This document shows, piece after piece, positions 60,979-64,000 of a DNA stretch of 64,000 nt. Below the pieces are notes generated by a model. The model had not been told where the DNA came from and did not search any database. It saw only the letters and a list, made by a program, of their open reading frames with translations. This DNA is from Thermomonas fusca DSM 15424 (GTDB taxonomy: Bacteria; Pseudomonadota; Gammaproteobacteria; Xanthomonadales; Xanthomonadaceae), in NCBI RefSeq assembly GCF_000423885.1, contig NZ_AUIV01000007.1, positions 62,001 through 126,000 on the forward strand. Reading direction: 5' to 3'. A program made the translations under genes and the position numbers. Each line of letters starts with the position of its first letter. Positions within the stretch are counted from its first letter, which is position 1.

Positions 60979-61554
60979 ATGGTTTCCGATCTGCAATCCG
61001 GGGGTACGCGCGCGGCGACGGTCAGGGTGCTGGGGATCGACCCCGGCTCGCAGCGTACCGGCGTGGGCATCATCGATGTTGCCGCCGACGGCAGGATCAC
61101 CCATGTGCACCACCAGCCGCTGGTGCTGCTGGACGCCGAATCCTTCCCGCTGCGCCTGCGCAAGTTGCTGGACGGACTGTGGGCGCTGATCGAGGAGTAC
61201 CGGCCGGACGAGGTCGGGGTGGAGCAGGTGTTCCTGTCCAACAACGCGATGAGCGCGCTCAAGCTGGGCCAGGCGCGCGGCGCGGCGATCGCCGCCTGCG
61301 TGGCCCGCGACCTGCCGGTAAGCGAATATGCGGCCAAGGAAATCAAGCTGGCGCTGGTCGGCAGCGGCGGCGCCGACAAGCTGCAGGTGCAGCACATGGT
61401 TGGCGCGATGCTGGGCCTGACCGGCAAGCTGCAGGCCGATGCCGCCGACGCGCTGGCGGTGGCGATCACCCATGCCCACGTGCGCGCCAGTGCGCAGCGC
61501 CTGGGCGTGGCCGCGCGCGAGGCGTGGGGACGCAAGGGCAGGGGACGGCGATGA
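60979..61554 (+). CDS. ruvC: Holliday junction resolvase RuvC
   Basis: A 191-residue endonuclease that cleaves Holliday junctions as a dimer. Catalytic acids: Asp in VLGIDPGSQRTG, Glu in VGVEQVFLS, and the Asp pair in DAADALAVAITHAH. It has a slightly long N-terminus (MVSDLQSGGTRAATVR) and a basic C-terminus (GRKGRGRR). ATG 60979 is chosen; the stop overlaps ruvA by 4 bases. Confidence 0.96.
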   Translation: MVSDLQSGGTRAATVRVLGIDPGSQRTGVGIIDVAADGRITHVHHQPLVLLDAESFPLRLRKLLDGLWALIEEYRPDEVGVEQVFLSNNAMSALKLGQARGAAIAACVARDLPVSEYAAKEIKLALVGSGGADKLQVQHMVGAMLGLTGKLQADAADALAVAITHAHVRASAQRLGVAAREAWGRKGRGRR

Positions 61555-62138
61555 TCGGACGATTGAAGGGCATCCTGATCCACAAGGCGCCGCCGTGGCT
61601 CGTCATCGACGTGCACGGCGTCGGCTACGAGCTGGAAGCGCCGATGAGCACGTTCTACGACCTGCCGGAGGTGGGCCGCGAGGTGTTCCTGTTCACCCAC
61701 TACGCGCAGAAGGAGGACAGCGTCTCGCTGTACGGCTTCCTGCGCGAATCCGAGCGACGGCTGTTCCGCGACGTGCAGAAGGTCTCCGGCATCGGCGCGA
61801 AGATCGCGCTGGCAGTGCTCTCCGGTGTGTCGGTGGACGAGTTCGCGCGGCTGGTGCAGACCTCCGACGTGACCGCGCTGACCCGCATCCCCGGCATCGG
61901 CAAGAAGACCGCCGAACGCATGGTGGTGGAACTGCGCGACCGCGCGGCCGATCTGGCCGGTGGCCCGGTCGCGGCCAGCACCGGGCTGCCGGGCGATCCG
62001 CTGTCCGAGGCCATCACCGCGCTGCAGGCGCTGGGCTACAAGCCGGCCGAAGCGGAACGCATGGCGAAGAAGGCCGCGACCGACGGCGACGCCGCCGAAG
62101 CCATCATCCGCAAGGCGCTGCAGTCGGCGCTGCGCTGA
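61551..62138 (+). CDS. ruvA: Holliday junction branch-migration protein RuvA
   Basis: A 195-residue subunit that binds the four-way junction and recruits RuvB. OB domain (MIGRLKGILIHKAPPWLVID), two helix-hairpin-helix motifs (VSGIGAKIALAVLSG and IPGIGKKTAERMVVEL), a linker, and C-terminal domain III (EAITALQALGYKPAEAERMA) that touches RuvB. ruvB does not follow directly; the next gene is kup. Confidence 0.96.
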   Translation: MIGRLKGILIHKAPPWLVIDVHGVGYELEAPMSTFYDLPEVGREVFLFTHYAQKEDSVSLYGFLRESERRLFRDVQKVSGIGAKIALAVLSGVSVDEFARLVQTSDVTALTRIPGIGKKTAERMVVELRDRAADLAGGPVAASTGLPGDPLSEAITALQALGYKPAEAERMAKKAATDGDAAEAIIRKALQSALR

Positions 62139-62177
62139 GCCGCCTCCCGCCGTCCCGTTCTTTCCCTGCGAGCATCC

Positions 62178-64000
62178 ATGAGCACACCCGCACAGCCGTC
62201 GCATGCGCATGGCGTCCAATCCGGCAAGGCTGCCGGGCTGGCGCTGGTGGTGGGCGCCATCGGCGTCGTCTTCGGCGACATCGGCACCAGCCCGCTGTAC
62301 ACGCTGAAAGAGGCGTTCTCGCCGCACTACGGCCTGCGCAACGACCACGACACCGTGCTGGGCGTGCTGTCGCTGGCGTTCTGGGCGCTGAACATCGTGG
62401 TCACGCTGAAGTACGTGACCATCATCATGCGCGCCGACAACGACGGCGAGGGCGGGATCATGGCACTGATGGCGCTGGCCCAGCGCACCCTGCGCAAGGG
62501 CTCGCGCTCGGCCTACGTGGTCGGCATCCTCGGCATCTTCGGTGCGTCGCTGTTCTTCGGCGACGGCGTCATCACGCCGGCCATCACCGTGATGGGCGCG
62601 GTGGAGGGGCTGGAAGTGGCCGCGCCCGGGCTGGGGCGCTTCGTGGTGCCGATCGCGCTGGTGGTGCTGGCGGGGCTGTTCGCCGCGCAGCGCTTCGGCA
62701 CGGAGCGCGTGGGCAAGGTGTTCGGCCCGGTGATGGTGATCTGGTTCCTGGCGCTGGCGGCAATCGGCGTATGGAACGTGGTGGCCGCCCCCGAGGTGCT
62801 GAAGGCGTTCAACCCGTGGTGGGGCGCGCGCTTCTTCGTCGAGCACGGCTGGCACGGCGTGTTCATCCTCGGCGCGGTGGTGCTGGCGGTCACCGGCGGC
62901 GAGGCGCTGTACGCCGACATGGGCCATTTCGGTGCGCCGCCGATCCGCCACGGCTGGTATTTCTTCGTGCTGCCCTGCCTGATGCTGAACTACCTCGGCC
63001 AGGGTGCGGTGGTGCTGCAGCGCCCCGGCGCGGTATCCAACCCGTTCTACGAGGCGGTGCCGGAGTGGGCGCTGTATCCGATGATCGTGCTGGCGACGAT
63101 GGCGGCGGTGATCGCCTCGCAGTCGGTCATCACCGGCGCGTTCTCGGTGTCGCGGCAGGCGATGCAGCTGGGTTACATCCCGCGCATGCGGATCAAGCAC
63201 ACCTCGCACGACACCATCGGCCAGATCTACATCCCCGGCATCAACTGGGGCCTGGCATTGCTGGTGTTCGGGCTGGTGCTGGCGTTCCGCAGCTCGTCCA
63301 ATCTGGCGGTGGCCTACGGCATCTCGGTGTCGGCGACGATGCTGATCGACACCCTGCTGCTGGCGCTGGTGGCACGCATGCTGTGGCCGCGCGCGCGCTA
63401 CTGGATCGTGGGGTTGTGCCTGGCGTTCCTGGTGGTGGACGTGGCCTTCGTGGCCGCCAACGGCGCCAAGCTGCTGCAGGGCGCGTGGTTCCCGGTGGTG
63501 CTGGGCATCGTGCTGTTCACCGTGATGCGCACCTGGCGGCGCGGCCGCGAGCTGCTCAACGCCGAGATCCACAAGGAAGGCATCCGCCTGGACACCTTCC
63601 TGCCCGGGCTGATGCTGGCGCCGCCGGTGCGGGTGCCGGGCACCGCAGTGTTCCTGACCGCAAGCCCGGACGTGGTGCCGCATGCGCTGCTGCACAACCT
63701 CAAGCACAACAAGGTGCTGCACGAGCGCAACGTGTTCCTGACCGTGGAGACGCTGACCGTGCCGTACACGCCGCAGGAGCGGCGGATGAAGATCGACCCC
63801 ATCGCCGGCGACGATTTCCACCGGGTGATCATCCGCTACGGTTTCATGGAGACGCCGGACGTGCCGCTGGCGCTGATGCGCAGCTGCGACCAGTGCGATC
63901 TGGTCTTCAATCCGATGGACACCACCTATTTCGTCAGCCGCGAGAGCATCGTCGCCGCCCGCCGCCGCGGCATGCCGGTCTGGCGCGACAAGCTGTTCGC
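62178..64000 (+). CDS. kup: Low-affinity potassium uptake protein Kup (3' end beyond window)
   Basis: Open to the last base with 607 codons visible; homologues are about 620-640 residues, so only the tail is missing. It is a 12-helix K+:H+ symporter followed by a cytoplasmic C-terminal domain (from about residue 455). Landmarks: GVVFGDIGTSPLYTLKEAF, MRADNDGEGGIMALMAL, GASLFFGDGVITPAITV, GGEALYADMGHFG and MLNYLGQGAVVL. ATG 62178 gives MSTPAQPSHAHG. It lies 39 bases after ruvA in the same direction. Confidence 0.96.
   Translation, partial: MSTPAQPSHAHGVQSGKAAGLALVVGAIGVVFGDIGTSPLYTLKEAFSPHYGLRNDHDTVLGVLSLAFWALNIVVTLKYVTIIMRADNDGEGGIMALMALAQRTLRKGSRSAYVVGILGIFGASLFFGDGVITPAITVMGAVEGLEVAAPGLGRFVVPIALVVLAGLFAAQRFGTERVGKVFGPVMVIWFLALAAIGVWNVVAAPEVLKAFNPWWGARFFVEHGWHGVFILGAVVLAVTGGEALYADMGHFGAPPIRHGWYFFVLPCLMLNYLGQGAVVLQRPGAVSNPFYEAVPEWALYPMIVLATMAAVIASQSVITGAFSVSRQAMQLGYIPRMRIKHTSHDTIGQIYIPGINWGLALLVFGLVLAFRSSSNLAVAYGISVSATMLIDTLLLALVARMLWPRARYWIVGLCLAFLVVDVAFVAANGAKLLQGAWFPVVLGIVLFTVMRTWRRGRELLNAEIHKEGIRLDTFLPGLMLAPPVRVPGTAVFLTASPDVVPHALLHNLKHNKVLHERNVFLTVETLTVPYTPQERRMKIDPIAGDDFHRVIIRYGFMETPDVPLALMRSCDQCDLVFNPMDTTYFVSRESIVAARRRGMPVWRDKLF

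Noticed and set aside
60186..63821. A 1,211-codon minus-strand open frame opposite yebC, ruvC, ruvA and kup
   Set aside because: It spans four well-supported plus-strand genes, and its protein is His/Arg/Gln-rich without motifs; a GC-driven shadow.

Overview
This 64 kb window is a continuous piece of a high-GC (roughly 68-70% by eye) gammaproteobacterial chromosome. Gene content and synteny point to the Xanthomonadales (Lysobacter/Luteimonas/Thermomonas/Pseudoxanthomonas type). Pointers include a pgk-pyk-class I fba block, a YebC protein starting MGRGPSIEARKN, a lipoyl-tailed Lpd next to PdhB without aceE, kup directly after ruvCA, and small families such as DUF3297, DUF3016, DUF1415 and DUF4166. 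The genus assignment is inference. No prophage, insertion sequence, CRISPR array, rRNA or tRNA gene was seen; this is core chromosome punctuated by short palindromic repeats.

Layout. 1-3.1 kb: end of a DUF2339 membrane protein and its DUF3999 partner. 3.2-7.7 kb: lower glycolysis (pgk, pyk, class I fba) with a secreted TonB-C-like protein between. 8-13.6 kb: small membrane protein, RND efflux adaptor and pump, rlmB. 13.6-20.7 kb: mostly minus strand, with a serine hydrolase, an orphan 66-aa protein, AcpH, a LytS/LytR-type two-component operon with a lipoprotein, a secreted LigE-type DNA ligase and small conserved proteins. 20.8-25.6 kb: ECF sigma factor with a His-rich membrane partner, two rRNA-modification enzymes, DUF1415, YajQ and an EamA transporter. 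25.8-29 kb: pyruvate dehydrogenase E2 and E3. 29-37 kb: a DUF2061 gene with a Fur-box-like site, then the complete F1Fo ATP synthase operon atpIBEFHAGDC with a good promoter and a strong terminator. 37-45.7 kb: DUF4136 lipoprotein, K+ channel-like protein, ppa, nadE, bamD, rluD, pgeF, DUF4166, GIY-YIG, M20 peptidase. 45.8-58.9 kb: clpB with a heat-shock-type promoter, a Kef-type antiporter, a TonB-dependent receptor, a YheS-type ABC-F, a second antiporter, an FmdB protein, aspS and a GNAT. 59-64 kb: metallophosphatase, yebC-ruvC-ruvA, and kup running off the end.

Functional themes: ATP-yielding glycolysis, the pyruvate dehydrogenase E2/E3 pair and ATP synthase; rRNA modification (RlmB, RsmC-like, RsuA, RluD); outer-membrane assembly and uptake (BamD, TonB receptor); cation handling (two CPA2 antiporters, a K+ channel, Kup).

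The most noteworthy structure lies in the repeats. One family of C/G-rich palindromes sits between aspS and a GNAT gene, where it abuts the start codon and appears to supply the Shine-Dalgarno sequence. A diverged copy lies in frame inside pgeF, adding about 30 residues between conserved motifs. A second, REP-like family occupies both the atpA-atpG and atpG-atpD gaps. Other signals are an 11-G run in atpI, a perfect 23-bp inverted repeat upstream of aspS, a Fur-box-like site, a sigma-32-like clpB promoter, and AT-rich nested inverted repeats before an orphan 66-aa gene. I did not find a convincing wholly new multi-gene system.
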